A stretch of 64,000 nucleotides of DNA from Labedaea rhizosphaerae (lineage in GTDB: Bacteria; Actinomycetota; Actinomycetes; Mycobacteriales; Pseudonocardiaceae): positions 62,001 through 126,000 of the forward strand of contig NZ_SNXZ01000009.1 of NCBI RefSeq assembly GCF_004362825.1, given 5' to 3'. Below, piece after piece: positions 18,048 through 25,923 of this stretch. The notes beneath the pieces were generated by a model. The model did not search any database. It saw only the letters and a program-made list of their open reading frames with translations, and was not told the DNA's origin. Position numbers and translations under genes: made by a program. Within the stretch, counting starts at the first letter, position 1; the number at the start of each line of letters is the position of its first letter.

Positions 18048-19430
18048 CTACACGGTCACTTTGTGTGACGACTCTTTCAGGCTCGCCGGTGGGGTGTTGC
18101 CCGCGTCGACGATCGCCTTGCGGACGTTGATCCGGCTCAGCACGGCCAGGCCGACCACGAAGAACAAGATCATGGCCAGGATCGCGTACCGGTAGCTGTC
18201 GGTGAACTGCAGCGTGAGGCCGAAGAGCACCGGGCCGAGGAAGCTGGTGCCGGAGCTCGAGACCTCGTAGAGGCTGAAGTACTCGGCTTCCTTGCCCTTC
18301 GGGATCATGCCCGAGAACGCCGACCGGGACAGCGCCTGCGTGCCGCCGAGCACCAGCGCGAGCACGATGGCCAGCGAGAAGAACTGCCACTGCGCGTGCT
18401 CCTGCACGAAGTAGGCGATCACGACGACGGCGATCCAGATGATCAGACCGCCCATGATCGTCCGCTTGGCGCCCCAGCGTTCGGCGAGCCGGCCCAGCAG
18501 CAGCGCGCCGCCGAACGCGACGAACTGCACCACGAGGATCGTGGTCAGCAGGAACGTCTCCTCCAGGTGCAGTTCCTTGTCCGCGTACACGGCGGCCATG
18601 GAGGTGACCGTGGAGATGCCGTCGAAGTAGATCAGGTACGCGATCAGGAACATCAGCGTCAGCGGGTACCCCCGGGCCTCGCGCAGGGTCTTGCGCAGCT
18701 CGCGGAACCCGGCGGTGAACACGCTGCCGGTGACCGGGGTGAGCGACTCGGCCGGCTTGGGCAGGTGCCGCAGCTTCACCACGGCGATGATCGCGAAGAG
18801 CATCCACCAGACACCCGCGCTCGACAGCGACAGCCGCGCGAGCAACGCCTTGTCGTCGATGAAGAACGACCACACGAAGTTGATGGCGAGCAGCACACCG
18901 CCGCCCATGTACCCGATGGCCCAGCCGACCGACGACACCTTGTCCCGTTCGTCGGGCCCGGCGATGTCCGGCAGGATCGAGTTGTAGACGATCTTCGCCG
19001 CGCTGTAGGTCAGGTACGCGCCGAGGAGCAGCAGCGCGCCGAGCACCCAGCTGGTCTCGCCGATGAAGATCATCAACGCGCACAGCACCGCGGAGGTGTA
19101 ACCGAAGCCGAGCAGCATCTCGCGCTTGCGCCCGGTGCGGTCGGCGATCGCCCCGACGATGGGCAGCAGCACGAACAGCAGCAGGCTGCCGAGCCCGATC
19201 GTGTAGCTGTAGAGCGACCCCGACGCGATCGGCAGGCCCAGCACGTGCAGCCGGCCCGTCCCGTCGTCGGTGCCCGCGGCGTTGTCGGCCACCGCGCTCA
19301 GGTACCGGCCGGCGAACACGGCGACGACCGTCGCCTCGAACGTGTGGCTCGCCCAGCCGTAGCCGTACCAGCCGGTCCGCTGGGTTTTCAGCCGGGCCTG
19401 GTCGCGGTCCGGTGCAACATCGGGGTTCAT
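18048..19430 (-). CDS. MFS transporter, UMF1/Atg22-like family
   Basis: A 460-residue polytopic membrane protein with about 11-12 helices. The N-terminal WYGYGWASHTFEATVVAVF and the loop GAIADRTGRKREMLLGFGY are typical of the UMF1 (Atg22-like) branch of the major facilitator superfamily. The region SAAKIVYNSILPDIAGPDERDKVSSVGWAIGYMGGG (residues about 145-180) is the hallmark loop of this family. Bacterial members are poorly characterised; the yeast relative releases amino acids from the vacuole, so metabolite export is a guess. It is a single gene, divergent from the Rpf-like gene across 223 bp. Confidence 0.9.
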   Translation of the reverse strand: MNPDVAPDRDQARLKTQRTGWYGYGWASHTFEATVVAVFAGRYLSAVADNAAGTDDGTGRLHVLGLPIASGSLYSYTIGLGSLLLFVLLPIVGAIADRTGRKREMLLGFGYTSAVLCALMIFIGETSWVLGALLLLGAYLTYSAAKIVYNSILPDIAGPDERDKVSSVGWAIGYMGGGVLLAINFVWSFFIDDKALLARLSLSSAGVWWMLFAIIAVVKLRHLPKPAESLTPVTGSVFTAGFRELRKTLREARGYPLTLMFLIAYLIYFDGISTVTSMAAVYADKELHLEETFLLTTILVVQFVAFGGALLLGRLAERWGAKRTIMGGLIIWIAVVVIAYFVQEHAQWQFFSLAIVLALVLGGTQALSRSAFSGMIPKGKEAEYFSLYEVSSSGTSFLGPVLFGLTLQFTDSYRYAILAMILFFVVGLAVLSRINVRKAIVDAGNTPPASLKESSHKVTV

Positions 19431-19653
19431 CTAGGGCCTCTCGCGACGTCCTCGGCGGTTTTCGCGCCGGGCGAGGGGAGATTACTGGTCACCGGTGGCC
19501 TGCTGGGACGGCAATCGCAGGTCGATGCCGAACATTCATGTCGGCCGGAACTCCCGGCGTGTCGGTCCACCCACCCGGGCGGGTGATGTGTGAGGCTGAT
19601 GGGTTCCTTGTTGCACTTGTGGTCGCTGTGACTTTGGCTTACCGTCCGTTGTC

Positions 19654-20307
19654 ATGGCTGGTAGACGGGTGTTTCGCGGGATCGCGACGCTGCTGCTGAC
19701 GTTGGTGGCGGCCGCGACGGTGCAACTGTTCGGCGCGGGCACGGCGAGCGCGGATCCCTCGGCGGGTGACTGGTCGAGGCTGCGCGGCTGCGAGTCGAGC
19801 AACCGCTACACGACCAACACCGGCAACGGCTACTACGGCGCCTACCAGTTCGACCTGCCGACGTGGCGCAGCGTGGGCGGCACGAGCATGCCGCACCTGG
19901 TCCCGCCCGGCGAGCAGGACTACCGGGCGCTGTACCTGTACCGGATGCGCGGCTGGCAGCCCTGGGAGTGCGCGGGCAAGCTCGGCCTGCGCAACGACTC
20001 CGACGCCCGCAGCAAGCAGAAACCCACCTACGCCGACTCGTCCTACATCGGCGGCAAACCCAAACCCGGCGCCATGCCGAAGTGGCCCGGCGTGGTCTAC
20101 GCCTACGGCGACTGCGCACCCGCGTTGCGCGAGTTCCAGTTGCGCATGAACGCCTACGGCTACGGCTTCGACGGCACCGGCTGCTACTACGCCAAGACTC
20201 GCGAGGCGGTGGTGGACCTGCAGCGCGCCAACGGCATCAAGGCCTCCGGGCGCCTGGGCCCGAAGACGTGGACAGCCGCGTGGAAGGGCAAGGCGCCCCG
20301 GCGCTGA
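19654..20307 (+). CDS. secreted resuscitation-promoting-factor-like muralytic protein with peptidoglycan-binding domain
   Basis: A 217-residue exported protein. A signal peptide (residues 1-32, cleavage near TASAD) is followed by the Rpf/transglycosylase-like fold with DWSRLRGCESSNRYTTNTG (Glu is the catalytic acid) and GYYGAYQFDLPTWRSVGG. A linker and a C-terminal peptidoglycan-binding type-1-like domain (LREFQLRMNAYGY through GRLGPKTWTAAW) complete it. Rpf enzymes cleave glycan strands and help spores or dormant cells resume growth. I looked for the c-di-AMP riboswitch seen before some Streptomyces rpf genes and did not find its motifs in the 223-bp leader. Confidence 0.9.
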   Translation: MAGRRVFRGIATLLLTLVAAATVQLFGAGTASADPSAGDWSRLRGCESSNRYTTNTGNGYYGAYQFDLPTWRSVGGTSMPHLVPPGEQDYRALYLYRMRGWQPWECAGKLGLRNDSDARSKQKPTYADSSYIGGKPKPGAMPKWPGVVYAYGDCAPALREFQLRMNAYGYGFDGTGCYYAKTREAVVDLQRANGIKASGRLGPKTWTAAWKGKAPRR

Positions 20308-20325
20308 TCGCTACCTGGTGCGCGC

Positions 20326-21099
20326 TCAGACCCACACGCCGCGCTCCTTCAGCACGTCCCGCAGCAGAGCGGGCTGATCGGTCACCAGGCCGTCGACGCC
20401 GAGGTCGAGCAGCCGGTGCATCTCGGCCTCCTCGTCCACGGTCCACACGTGCACCTCCGCGCCACGCCGGTGCGCCAGGCGCAGCACCGCGGGCGTCACC
20501 AGCGTCATCCGCCCCTGCCGCACCGGGATCTGCGCCGCCACACCCTGGATCGCCCATCCCAGCGGCAGCACCGGCAGCCGGCTCGCCGCCCACAACGCAC
20601 CCACGGCCGGCGGTGCCATCGACGTCAGCAGCCGCGGCCCGCCGAGCTTGCGCACCCGGACCAGCCGCGCGTGGGAGAACGACGCGACGCACACCCGGTC
20701 CAGCGCGTTCGCCCGCTGCAGCGTCCGCACCAGCGGCGCCACCGCCGAGGCCGCCTTCACGTCGATGTTGAACAACGCGTCCGGCAGTTCCTCCAGCACA
20801 TCGGTCAACCGGCACACCGGCTCACGCCCGCCGACCAGCGCCTTGCCGACCACCGACCACGGCTGCGTGGCCAGCGCCCCGATCCCGTCGGTCGTGCGGT
20901 CCAGCACCGCGTCGTGGTGGATCACGACCACGCCGTCGCTCGTGGCGTGCACGTCGGTCTCCAGGTACCGGTAGCCCTCGGCGACCGCGCGCCGGAACGC
21001 CGCCATCGAGTTCTCCATGCCGGTCAGCTCGTCCGCGTGCCAGCCGCGGTGCGCGAACGCACGCGGGTACGGACCGTCCAGGTACGGGTGCGAAGCCAC
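20326..21099 (-). CDS. glycerophosphodiester phosphodiesterase
   Basis: This 257-residue TIM-barrel enzyme hydrolyses glycerophosphodiesters to glycerol-3-phosphate and an alcohol. GDPD motifs are all present: FAHRGWH (catalytic His), GMENSMAAF, the metal site ETDVHATSDGVVVIHHD, and FNIDVKAAS. The end VHVWTVDEEAEMHRLLDLGVDGLVTDQPALL is the conserved GDPD C-terminus. GTG 21099 is chosen because the protein then begins four residues before the conserved PYLDGPYPRAFAHRG opening. There is no signal peptide, so it is cytoplasmic. It is convergent with the Rpf gene and divergent from the small zinc protein. Confidence 0.93.
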   Translation of the reverse strand: MASHPYLDGPYPRAFAHRGWHADELTGMENSMAAFRRAVAEGYRYLETDVHATSDGVVVIHHDAVLDRTTDGIGALATQPWSVVGKALVGGREPVCRLTDVLEELPDALFNIDVKAASAVAPLVRTLQRANALDRVCVASFSHARLVRVRKLGGPRLLTSMAPPAVGALWAASRLPVLPLGWAIQGVAAQIPVRQGRMTLVTPAVLRLAHRRGAEVHVWTVDEEAEMHRLLDLGVDGLVTDQPALLRDVLKERGVWV

Positions 21100-21166
21100 G
21101 GGGTGAGTGTGCCCCAGCGGCGTGGCTGTCCGGTGCACGGTGGGTGACCGGATAGGTTCTGCCACC

Positions 21167-21511
21167 ATGCCGGTCGGAACACTCAGCAGGCAACAGACCC
21201 GACACTGCGGGTGGTGCGGCCGCACGCTGCCCGAGGACGGGAAAGTGGGCAGGCCACGCCGCTACTGCGGGCAGGCCTGCCGCCAGCGCGCCTACGAGCG
21301 CCGCACCGCCGTGCAACGCGGGGGTCTGCCCGAGGACGCCGTCGTCCTGTCCAACGCCGAACTCGCTGACCTGCAAGATCGCCTGTTCCAGCTGCGGTGC
21401 GCGGCCGAGGACGTGGCCACCGCGGCCGACGACGGCGCCGACCTGGCCGAACTGCGCACCCTCGCCCGGCAACTGGCGGACACCGCACAAGGCCTGGAAC
21501 GCCTGCGTTGA
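21167..21511 (+). CDS. small zinc-finger protein with helical tail
   Basis: A 114-residue protein starting at ATG 21167. Four Cys in HCGWCGRTLPEDGKVGRPRR and YCGQACRQRAYERR form a treble-clef-like zinc site followed by a basic helix. The remainder (about residues 45-114) is a probable two-helix coiled region. The N-terminal pattern (C-x2-C, then GRPRRYC-x3-C) resembles that of the coiled-coil protein at 48208-49269 (GRPSKYCGPEH), so they may share a nucleic-acid-binding module. It is immediately upstream of the GGDEF-EAL gene (58-bp gap). Function is unknown. Confidence 0.7.
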   Translation: MPVGTLSRQQTRHCGWCGRTLPEDGKVGRPRRYCGQACRQRAYERRTAVQRGGLPEDAVVLSNAELADLQDRLFQLRCAAEDVATAADDGADLAELRTLARQLADTAQGLERLR

Positions 21512-21569
21512 CCTTCCGTAGCCAGCTAGGCTGGGCCGGACAAACCATGTGACGGGGCAAGGGGATCAC

Positions 21570-23267
21570 GTGAGCGAGCCCGCGGGAGGCGGTGCGGACG
21601 CCGAGGGCGTGCTCGCGATGAGCGACATCGCGTACGCGATCACCGACGCGCGCAACGCGCTGACCTGGATCAACCCGGCGGCGGGCACACTGCTCGACCT
21701 CGACGCCGAGCAGGCCGTCGGCCGTTCGCTCACCGCGCTGCTCCCCGGCGCGCCCGAAGGCCCGCAGGACAGCGTCGTCGTCTACTGCCCCGACGCGTCC
21801 GGCGGCCAGCACCTCTGGCTCGACGTGCGCTGCACCGAGCTCGACCCCGACCACCTGCTCTACCGGATCACCGACGTGACCCGCTGGCGCGACCGCGAAC
21901 TCTCCGCGGCCAACCTCGGCATCCGCAAGGAAGACCTGCTGCGCATGGTCGAGGAGGACCCGCTCACCGGCCTGCCCAACCGCCGCGCGCTGACCCGCGC
22001 GCTCGAACACCAGCTCGCCACCGGCAAGGGCGGCGCCCTGCTGCTGCTCGACCTCGACAACTTCAAGGACATCAACGACCTGCACGGCCACCCGACCGGC
22101 GACCGGGTCATGTGCACGCTGGCCCGCCTGCTGCGCGACCGCCTCGGCGGCGGCAGCACCATCGGGCGCCTCGGCGGCGACGAGTTCGCCGTGGTGCTCG
22201 GCGGCTCCAACGAACAGGACGCCGTCGCCGTCGCCGACCGGCTGCGCACCGCCGTGGCCGCGGTCCCGTTGGTCGGCGGCTACGGCGCGACCCGCACGAC
22301 GATCAGCGCGGGCGTCGCGTGCTTCCAGTCGGGCGAGAGCTGGCAGGCGGTGCTCGCCAACGCCGACCTCGCGCTCTACGCGTCCAAGTCGGCCGGACGC
22401 AACCGCGTCACCGTGTACGAGCGCGGCCACTACATGAACACGGCCATGCGCGTCACCGTGCTCGACCGCGTGCGCGCCGCCCTCGTCGACGGGCACCTGG
22501 CCCTGCACGCCATGCCGATGGTCAAGCTTATCGGCGGCCGCGTCGTCGGCCACGAACTGCTGCTGCGCCTCGAGGACGGCCGCAAGCCCTACCTCGGGCC
22601 TGGCGAGTTCCTGCCCGCCGTCGAGCGCAGCGATCTGGTGTTCGACATCGACCGCTGGGTCGCGGGCACCGCCATCGACGCGCTGGTGCAGCACCCGTAC
22701 CCGGGGCTGCGGTTCAACGTCAACGTCTCCGGCCGGACGCTGGAGGACGAGGACTTCGGCGACTTCGTGCTGGACCGGCTCGCCGCGGCCGGGGTCGCCC
22801 CGGGCCGGCTCGGTTTCGAGATCACCGAGACCGCGGCCGTCACCAACCTCGACGCCGCCCGCAGCCTCTCGCAGAAGCTGCGTGCGAACGGCTGCCGCAT
22901 CACGTTGGACGACTTCGGCTCCGGCTTCGGCTCGTTCGTGCACCTCAAGCAGCTGCCGATCACCGGCCTGAAGATCGATGGCGAGTTCGTCAAGGGCATC
23001 GACTACGGCAGCCGCGACACCGTGCTCGTGCAGGGCCTGGTCGACATCGCCCGCGGTCTCGGCCTGTCGGTCGTGGCCGAATGGGTCGAGCGGCCCACTC
23101 AGGTCGACGCCTTGTCCCGCCTCGGTGTTCGCGTGGCCCAGGGATTCCACTTAGGACGCCCGGCGCCGCTGACCGAACTGCTGTCCCGCCCGATGGGCCA
23201 GTTCTCCCGGCGTCCGCAGCTGATGGAGGAGATCGACGGCGAGAGCCAGCCGTCGGAGACGGCGTGA
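21570..23267 (+). CDS. PAS-GGDEF-EAL cyclic-di-GMP signalling protein
   Basis: A 565-residue soluble regulator. A PAS sensor (residues about 15-115) is followed by a diguanylate cyclase domain with intact RLGGDEFAVV and a phosphodiesterase domain. EAL-domain residues are present: GHELLLRLED (ELL in place of EAL), NVNVSGRTL, FEITET, LDDFGSGFGSF, LKIDGEF and AEWVE, so both catalytic activities look possible. No RxxD inhibitory site precedes GGDEF. GTG 21570 is preferred, with AAGGGG 5 nt upstream. The stop overlaps the start of the MOSC gene (GTGA). In actinomycetes c-di-GMP controls development through BldD. Confidence 0.93.
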   Translation: MSEPAGGGADAEGVLAMSDIAYAITDARNALTWINPAAGTLLDLDAEQAVGRSLTALLPGAPEGPQDSVVVYCPDASGGQHLWLDVRCTELDPDHLLYRITDVTRWRDRELSAANLGIRKEDLLRMVEEDPLTGLPNRRALTRALEHQLATGKGGALLLLDLDNFKDINDLHGHPTGDRVMCTLARLLRDRLGGGSTIGRLGGDEFAVVLGGSNEQDAVAVADRLRTAVAAVPLVGGYGATRTTISAGVACFQSGESWQAVLANADLALYASKSAGRNRVTVYERGHYMNTAMRVTVLDRVRAALVDGHLALHAMPMVKLIGGRVVGHELLLRLEDGRKPYLGPGEFLPAVERSDLVFDIDRWVAGTAIDALVQHPYPGLRFNVNVSGRTLEDEDFGDFVLDRLAAAGVAPGRLGFEITETAAVTNLDAARSLSQKLRANGCRITLDDFGSGFGSFVHLKQLPITGLKIDGEFVKGIDYGSRDTVLVQGLVDIARGLGLSVVAEWVERPTQVDALSRLGVRVAQGFHLGRPAPLTELLSRPMGQFSRRPQLMEEIDGESQPSETA

Positions 23268-23809
23268 ACGTCATGAACGTCGCTGCGGTCGCCCGCGCCA
23301 CCACGCACACCTTCACCAAACCGCCCACCGACTCGATCACCCTGCTCGCCGGGCTGGGCGTCGAGGGTGACGCCCACTGCGGCACGACGGTGAAACACCG
23401 CTCACGCGTGCGCCGCGATCCCACCCAGCCCAACCTCCGGCAAGTGCACCTCGTCCACCACGAACTACTGGATGAGTTGCAGGCCCGTGGTTTCCGCGTC
23501 GTGCCGGGCTCGATCGGCGAGAACGTCTCGACCAGGGGAGTGGACCTGCTCGCCCTGCCGACCGGTGCCGTGCTGCGGCTGGGGGAGTCGGCGAGCGTGC
23601 GGATCACCGGGCTGCGCAACCCGTGCCTGCAGCTCGACCACTTCCAGAAGGGCCTGATGAAGGCCGTCCTCGACCGGGCCCCAGACGGGTCTCTGATCCG
23701 CAAGGCCGGTGTCATGGGCGTGGTGCTGACCGGCGGGGTGGTCCGGCCCGGCGATCCTATCGAGGTCGAGTTACCCGATGGCGAGCACCGCCCACTTGAG
23801 AAGGTTTGA
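23264..23809 (+). CDS. MOSC-domain protein
   Basis: A 181-residue protein with the MOSC (molybdenum cofactor sulfurase C-terminal) beta-barrel: GLGVEGDAHCGTTVKHRS near the N-terminus, PGSIGENVSTRGVDLLALPTG, and the conserved Cys in ITGLRNPCLQLDHF. Family members handle molybdenum cofactor or reduce N-hydroxylated compounds; stand-alone short forms are mostly uncharacterised. The GTG at 23264 overlaps the TGA of the GGDEF-EAL gene and has GGAG 5 nt upstream; an ATG at 23273 is the alternative. Coupling to a c-di-GMP gene is unusual, but no functional link is known. Confidence 0.88.
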   Translation: MNVMNVAAVARATTHTFTKPPTDSITLLAGLGVEGDAHCGTTVKHRSRVRRDPTQPNLRQVHLVHHELLDELQARGFRVVPGSIGENVSTRGVDLLALPTGAVLRLGESASVRITGLRNPCLQLDHFQKGLMKAVLDRAPDGSLIRKAGVMGVVLTGGVVRPGDPIEVELPDGEHRPLEKV

Positions 23810-23835
23810 CTTATATAAGGCACCGCTGATAGCTT
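23806..23835 (+). promoter_or_regulatory. sigma-70-like promoter of the ArsR gene
   Basis: TTGACT (23806-23811), an 18-nt spacer and TAGCTT (23830-23835). Transcription would begin about 7 nt later, at or next to the GTG start at 23843, so the ArsR mRNA is probably leaderless. The AT-rich TATATAAG spacer stands out from the GC-rich surroundings. Confidence 0.55.
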
Positions 23836-23842
23836 CTGCGTC

Positions 23843-24175
23843 GTGCACGCGTTCGATGTTCTCGGAGACCCCGTACGCCGGCGGATCCTCGACCTCCTCG
23901 CCGAGGGGGAGCGGGCCGCCGGCGACGTCACGGCGATCGTGCGCGCCGAGTTCGGCATCTCCCAGCCGGCCGTCTCGCAGCACCTGAAGGTGTTGCGGGA
24001 CAACGGTTTCACCACCGTGCGCGCCGATGGCACCCGACGCCTCTACTCGGTCGACCCGACCCCGCTGCAGGACATCGACGATTGGCTCGACCGGTACCGC
24101 CACTTCTGGACCCAGCCGCTGGACGCGCTGGCCACCGAGATCGCTCGCGGCAAACGCCGCCGCAAGGAGGACTGA
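23843..24175 (+). CDS. ArsR-family transcriptional regulator
   Basis: A 110-residue winged-helix repressor. The helix-turn-helix reads FGISQPAVSQHLKVLRDNGFTTVRADGTRRLYSVD, typical of ArsR proteins paired with SRPBCC enzymes rather than metal sensors: no Cys pair of a metal site is present. The GTG start has no ribosome site and lies right behind a promoter, implying leaderless translation. The SRPBCC gene begins 5 bp after the stop. Such pairs usually form autoregulated two-gene operons; the inducing signal is unknown. Confidence 0.92.
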   Translation: MHAFDVLGDPVRRRILDLLAEGERAAGDVTAIVRAEFGISQPAVSQHLKVLRDNGFTTVRADGTRRLYSVDPTPLQDIDDWLDRYRHFWTQPLDALATEIARGKRRRKED

Positions 24176-24180
24176 CCACA

Positions 24181-24810
24181 GTGGACGTGGATGTCAAGCA
24201 CGAGATCAACAGCACCACCCGCGCGGTCGGCTCGCGCACCCTCGACGCGGGGGAGGCCAACACCGTGGTCCTCACCCGCGTCTACGACACCGACCTCGCC
24301 GACCTCTGGGACGCCTGCACCAACCCCGAACGCATCCCACGCTGGTTCCTGCCCGTCACCGGCGACCTCGAGGTCGGCGGCCACTACCAACTGGAAGGCA
24401 ACGCCGGCGGCACGATCGAGCGCTGCGACCCGCCGCATGGCTTCGACGCCACCTGGGAGTTCGCCGGTGGGATGAGCTGGATCGAGCTCCGCCTGACCGA
24501 AGTGGACGGTGGCACCCGGTTCGAGCTCACCCACATCACCGGTGTCGAGGACGACCACTGGCGCCAGTTCGGCCCCGGCGCGGTCGGGCTGGGCTGGGAG
24601 GCCGGGCTCATGGCGCTGGGCCTGCACATCGCGACGGGGGAGGCCCAGGACCCGCAGGCTGGGATGGCCTGGATGGCCTCCGAGCAGGGCAAGGAGTTCT
24701 TCCGGCTGGCCGCCGACCTGTGGGGTGAGGCCCACATCGCCGCTGGTGAGAGCAGCGACACGGCCCGGAGCATGGCCGAGCGCACCGTCGCGGCCTACAC
24801 CGGAGGGTGA
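24181..24810 (+). CDS. SRPBCC (AHSA1-like) domain protein
   Basis: A 209-residue helix-grip protein with the START/Bet v1-like fold: LTRVYDTDLADLWDACTNPERIPRWFLPVTGDLEVGG and WEFAGGMSWIELRLTEVDGGTRFELTH are the AHSA1 signatures. A C-terminal helical extension follows (from about residue 140). GTG 24181 has AAGGAGG 10 nt upstream. It is the second gene of the ArsR operon. These proteins bind hydrophobic ligands; no catalytic residues are defined. The ligand may be what the ArsR-controlled operon responds to, but that is speculation. Confidence 0.9.
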   Translation: MDVDVKHEINSTTRAVGSRTLDAGEANTVVLTRVYDTDLADLWDACTNPERIPRWFLPVTGDLEVGGHYQLEGNAGGTIERCDPPHGFDATWEFAGGMSWIELRLTEVDGGTRFELTHITGVEDDHWRQFGPGAVGLGWEAGLMALGLHIATGEAQDPQAGMAWMASEQGKEFFRLAADLWGEAHIAAGESSDTARSMAERTVAAYTGG

Positions 24811-24815
24811 GTCTG

Positions 24816-24834
24816 GAGTTCCCTTAAGGAACTC
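24816..24834. promoter_or_regulatory. palindrome GAGTTCC-N5-GGAACTC
   Basis: A perfect 7-bp inverted repeat with a CTTAA centre, 6 bp after the SRPBCC stop and 50 bp before the next start. It could be an operator for the F420-enzyme gene or a weak terminator; the sequence alone does not decide. Confidence 0.4.
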
Positions 24835-24884
24835 TACGTGCTACGGTTCTCCCACAACGACGAACTTCGACTGGGGAGAACACC

Positions 24885-25265
24885 ATGAACAACGACGTCC
24901 GCCAGGTCCTCGACGGCACCTCGATCGCCCACCTCGCCACCGTCGGCCCGGACGGAGCACCGCACAGCACCCCGGTGTTCGTCGGCACCCGCGGCGACCA
25001 GCTCGTCTTCTTCACCGGCCCGAACACCCGCAAGGCCCGCAACCTGCGCAACGACCCGCGGGTCGCCATCTCGATCACGCCCGTGGACAACCCGTTCTCG
25101 CCCGTGGTCGTCCGCGGCCGCGTCATCGACTGGATCGAGGGCGATGACGCCTGGGGGATCATCGACCCGATCCAGATCAAGTACACCGGGAAGCCGTACG
25201 GGCGGGACGCGGAGCGGATCGTCGCCGTCGTCGAACTGGACCACCAGACCGTCGGCGTTCGTTGA
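24885..25265 (+). CDS. PPOX-class F420-dependent oxidoreductase
   Basis: A 126-residue split-barrel flavin/deazaflavin-binding protein. LDGTSIAHLATVGPDGAPHSTPVFVG at the N-terminus and the segment ARNLRNDPRVAISI are the signatures of the actinobacterial pyridoxine-5'-phosphate-oxidase-like group that binds F420. Members reduce or protect against small molecules; the exact substrate is not predictable. A GGGGAG ribosome site precedes ATG 24885. It ends one base before the convergent DUF5666-like gene. Confidence 0.87.
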   Translation: MNNDVRQVLDGTSIAHLATVGPDGAPHSTPVFVGTRGDQLVFFTGPNTRKARNLRNDPRVAISITPVDNPFSPVVVRGRVIDWIEGDDAWGIIDPIQIKYTGKPYGRDAERIVAVVELDHQTVGVR

Positions 25266-25766
25266 TCAACTTTGGGGGAGCCGGATCCGGCGGGCCTCGA
25301 CCTTGCCGTCGGTGTTCTTGCCGGTGACGATCACCTTGCTGTTCACGGTGATCTTGGTCTTGTCGGCGGGTGCCTTGGCGGTGCCGAACTTGGTCGCGTC
25401 GCTGATGGTCACCTGGACGGTGTCGCCCTTGTCGGTCTTCACCGTCCAGGTGTCGCCGTCCTCGGCGGTGACCGTGCCCCGTATGACAGGCCGGTCCTTG
25501 CCCTTGTCCTTGGCGGCACCACTGGTTGGCGCAGGGCTCGATGAGGCCGACGGCGTGGCTTCCGAAGTGGAGGACGCCGCCACCGCCCACACCGCGCCGG
25601 CGATGACCAGGACGAGCACGAGGGCACCGGCGAGAAGCGCCGCTTTATAGCGTTGCCAGAACGACGGCTGCGGCGACGGCACCGCGAACTGAGCCGTCTC
25701 TTGCTGGTGCGTCTCCGGCGGCAACTGGCCTTCGTCGTGCGGGTACTGAAACGGCGGTTCGGTCAT
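25266..25766 (-). CDS. membrane-anchored DUF5666-like protein
   Basis: A 166-residue protein: a cytoplasmic Pro/Gln-rich segment (residues 1-35), one membrane helix (about 41-65, ALLAGALVLVLVIAGAVWAVA), a Ser/Pro/Ala-rich linker, and a small extracytoplasmic beta-domain with VIRGTVTAEDGDTWTVKTDKGDTVQVTI and VIVTGKNTDGKVEARRI. This last pattern matches DUF5666-type OB-like domains found in many actinobacterial surface proteins. The role is unknown. ATG 25766 is preferred over an in-frame GTG/ATG further upstream, as the shorter form gives the usual topology. Confidence 0.75.
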   Translation of the reverse strand: MTEPPFQYPHDEGQLPPETHQQETAQFAVPSPQPSFWQRYKAALLAGALVLVLVIAGAVWAVAASSTSEATPSASSSPAPTSGAAKDKGKDRPVIRGTVTAEDGDTWTVKTDKGDTVQVTISDATKFGTAKAPADKTKITVNSKVIVTGKNTDGKVEARRIRLPQS

Positions 25767-25923
25767 GAGGCCATGGTGGGCGACGTCGGTCAGCATCGGA
25801 TCAGGTGAACGTACGAGTCAGGTAAGGATGCTTTCGTCACCGTGACGTTAGGACCGAGGGTGGCTGGACGATAACCCCAGGTCTCAATAACGCCGATAAT
25901 CTACATTATGTCAAGTAGACGTT

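Noticed and set aside
19431-19653. Possible c-di-AMP (ydaO-type) riboswitch before the Rpf gene
   Set aside because: The leader lacks the conserved ydaO sequence blocks, and no matching pseudoknot could be drawn.
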